DNA from: Arcobacter arenosus
GTDB lineage: Bacteria; Campylobacterota; Campylobacteria; Campylobacterales; Arcobacteraceae
Reading direction: 5' to 3'
Length of the DNA stretch: 64,000 bases
NCBI RefSeq assembly: GCF_005771535.1
Contig: NZ_VANU01000003.1
Span: forward strand, 124,001-188,000
The number at the start of each line of letters is the position of its first letter. The first letter of the stretch is position 1. Below, piece by piece: positions 62,441 through 64,000 of this stretch. The notes beneath the pieces are model-generated. The model worked only from the letters and a program-made list of their open reading frames with translations, made no database searches and was not told the DNA's origin. The position numbers and the translations under genes were made by a program.

Positions 62441-64000
62441 TTAACTTTCTAAAGCCATTTTAGAAGCTAATTTAAAATCTGTTTTTCCACTTCCTAATTT
62501 TGGAACATTTTTAACAATTTTATAAACACTTGGTATCATTAAATTATTATCAAATTCATCTTTTATCTTCTTTTTCAAACTAAATAGTTCTTCTTCATTT
62601 ATGTTTGAAATTAAAGCAACAATTTTTTCACCTTTTTTTTCATCTTTAATTGAGGTTGTAACAACATCAATCTCATCATTTGGTAAAACTCTTCTAATAT
62701 TCTCTTCAACTGCTCCAAGACTAACCATTTCTCCGCCAAGTTTTGCAAACCTTGAATACCTATCAACAATAGTTAAAAAACCATCCTCATCAAGTCTGCC
62801 TTTATCACCTGTTATATAATAAGTTTTACCATCTAATTTTTTTAATACCTCTTTTGTTTTTTCCTTATCTTTTAAATACCCTTTCATAACCTGAACACCA
62901 GAAATTAAAATCATCCCCTCTTCATTTGTTTCAAGCTCTTTAAAAGTATCTGGGTCTACTATTTTAAATGTTGTTCCAGGGATTGGCATACCTACAGTTC
63001 CATTTTTATGTCCAATTTGAACTGTTCCATCAGGAGCTTTTACTTCTGGAAGATTACATGAAGCCACAGGTGTAGTTTCAGTTACCCCATACCCCTCTAA
63101 AATCTCTTTTTCAAATTTTGTTGTAAAATCTTCCCTAACCTTTGATGATAGTTTTTCAGCTCCTGCAACTACAAGCCTAAGACTAGTAAACATCTCTTTT
63201 TTAAGTTTTGCATTTTTTGTATAAAGCCTAAAAAAAGTAGAAGTTCCGAGTATAATTGTCCCTTTATATTTTTCTACTAACTTACCAATTGCATAACCAT
63301 CAGTTGGGTCAGGATGGGATACACATCTAATCCCTTCAATAAGAGGTAAGAAAAGGGTTACAACTGTTCCAAAAGCGTGAAAAAATGGTAAAGAACCAAC
63401 AAAAACATCTTCATCATTTACATTTATAATTGCAGCAATTTGTTGACAATTTCCAACAACATTTTGGTGGCTTAATTCAATCCCTTTAGGAATACCTTCA
63501 CTTCCACTAGAAAACATTATTAAAGCTGTGTCATCTTTTTTAGTTCTTTTTATATGCAAATCTTTTAGTAAAAAAGTAGGTAAAATAATTACACTTAAAA
63601 GAGTTAATAAACCTTTAACTTTTGTAATTTGACTTTTCATATCTTCAACATATAAAATCTCACATATATCCAATACCTCATCAATATCAACACCTTTTTC
63701 TTTTAATTTAACTATAAACTTTTTAGAGGTGATTATTGTTTGAATTTCTGCTTTTTTAACACTTTCAACTAAAGCTTGTATTGATGCAGTAAAATTTAAA
63801 TTTATCGCCGTTTTACCTAACATTAAAACTGATGTATTTAAAAAAGCTCCACCGGCACTTGCAGGGAGTAGAAGTCCAATATTTTGTCCTTTTACTTTTC
63901 TTTTCATAATATTTTTAAAAAGAATTGAAGCTGTTAAAAATTTATATGCTGTTAATTCAACTCCAGTTGAATCTGCAAAAATCAGGTCCCCTTTAATCTG
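62441..64000 (-). CDS. aas: AMP-forming acyl-ACP synthetase (Aas-type) C-terminal part, 5' end outside window
   Basis: The frame is open to the window edge: before the ATG at 63907 it continues upstream with DLIFADSTGVELTAYKFL, so the true start is beyond 64000. At least 519 codons are visible. The AMP-binding motifs are FSSGSEGIPKGIELSHQNVV, GYGVTETTPVAS and YYITGDKGRLDEDGFL, with a C-terminal GSGKTDFK lysine block. The DSTGVELT segment is characteristic of Aas, which reactivates fatty acids and reacylates lysophospholipids. Its acyltransferase half would be upstream of the window edge. Confidence 0.85.
   Translation of the reverse strand, partial: QIKGDLIFADSTGVELTAYKFLTASILFKNIMKRKVKGQNIGLLLPASAGGAFLNTSVLMLGKTAINLNFTASIQALVESVKKAEIQTIITSKKFIVKLKEKGVDIDEVLDICEILYVEDMKSQITKVKGLLTLLSVIILPTFLLKDLHIKRTKKDDTALIMFSSGSEGIPKGIELSHQNVVGNCQQIAAIINVNDEDVFVGSLPFFHAFGTVVTLFLPLIEGIRCVSHPDPTDGYAIGKLVEKYKGTIILGTSTFFRLYTKNAKLKKEMFTSLRLVVAGAEKLSSKVREDFTTKFEKEILEGYGVTETTPVASCNLPEVKAPDGTVQIGHKNGTVGMPIPGTTFKIVDPDTFKELETNEEGMILISGVQVMKGYLKDKEKTKEVLKKLDGKTYYITGDKGRLDEDGFLTIVDRYSRFAKLGGEMVSLGAVEENIRRVLPNDEIDVVTTSIKDEKKGEKIVALISNINEEELFSLKKKIKDEFDNNLMIPSVYKIVKNVPKLGSGKTDFKLASKMALES

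Overview
The window is chromosomal DNA of an Arcobacter-type member of the Campylobacterota (Arcobacter sensu lato). The evidence is strong AT richness, Campylobacterota gene families (the COG3400 TrkA-like protein, class II DAHP synthase, a MotE-type flagellar protein) and the linkage holA - rnr - ilvC - divergent polysaccharide deacetylase - dprA, which I recall from Campylobacter and which here carries insertions. Almost every base is coding. I see no tRNA, rRNA, CRISPR array, insertion sequence or integrase. Both end genes run off the window: an iron-binding protein on the left and an acyl-ACP ligase on the right.

Layout. 1-2200: iron-binding protein and the rpsF-ssb-rpsR operon. 2260-7700: holA, a glycosyltransferase, two small genes, a decayed methyltransferase and RNase R. 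7754-10544: an anion-binding protein paired with a sensor kinase. 10592-19690: ilvC, a deacetylase, dprA, an EamA exporter with a divergent Crp/Fnr regulator, murC, an aminotransferase and a COG3400 protein. 19733-30043: a signalling island on the minus strand, with four related PhnD-like periplasmic binding proteins, two sensor kinases, a receiver protein, a receiver-PAS-GGDEF protein and a TolC-family protein, but no ABC permease or ATPase. 30183-40606: housekeeping genes (tgt, gatC, DAHP synthase, transaldolase, serB, ruvX, acpS, panC, rimO, tilS). 40595-51340: flagellar genes (fliS, fliD, flgK, flgH, fliL, motE-like, fliJ-like, fliQ, flgI, fliM). 51353-60146: pyrC and a nitrogen island. 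60254-62390: an operon of five small unrecognised genes. 62441-64000: the acyl-ACP ligase.

The strongest candidate for an undescribed system is the nitrogen island. It has two amtB-PII pairs, a GlnD uridylyltransferase and an NtrC-like protein that has lost its receiver domain and its GAFTGA sigma-54 loop. The perfect 17-bp palindrome TGTATA-N5-TATACA occurs three times, once upstream of each amtB and once upstream of the operon encoding the NtrC-like protein and GlnD. At the two amtB promoters it lies 31 and 32 bp from a sigma-70-like -10 box. Its 6-5-6 geometry is that of classical NtrC sites (TGCACC-N5-GGTGCA). I infer a sigma-54-independent NtrC-derived nitrogen regulon. The other two candidates are the binding-protein/kinase island and the small-gene operon after glnD, in which four genes seem to share one small module.
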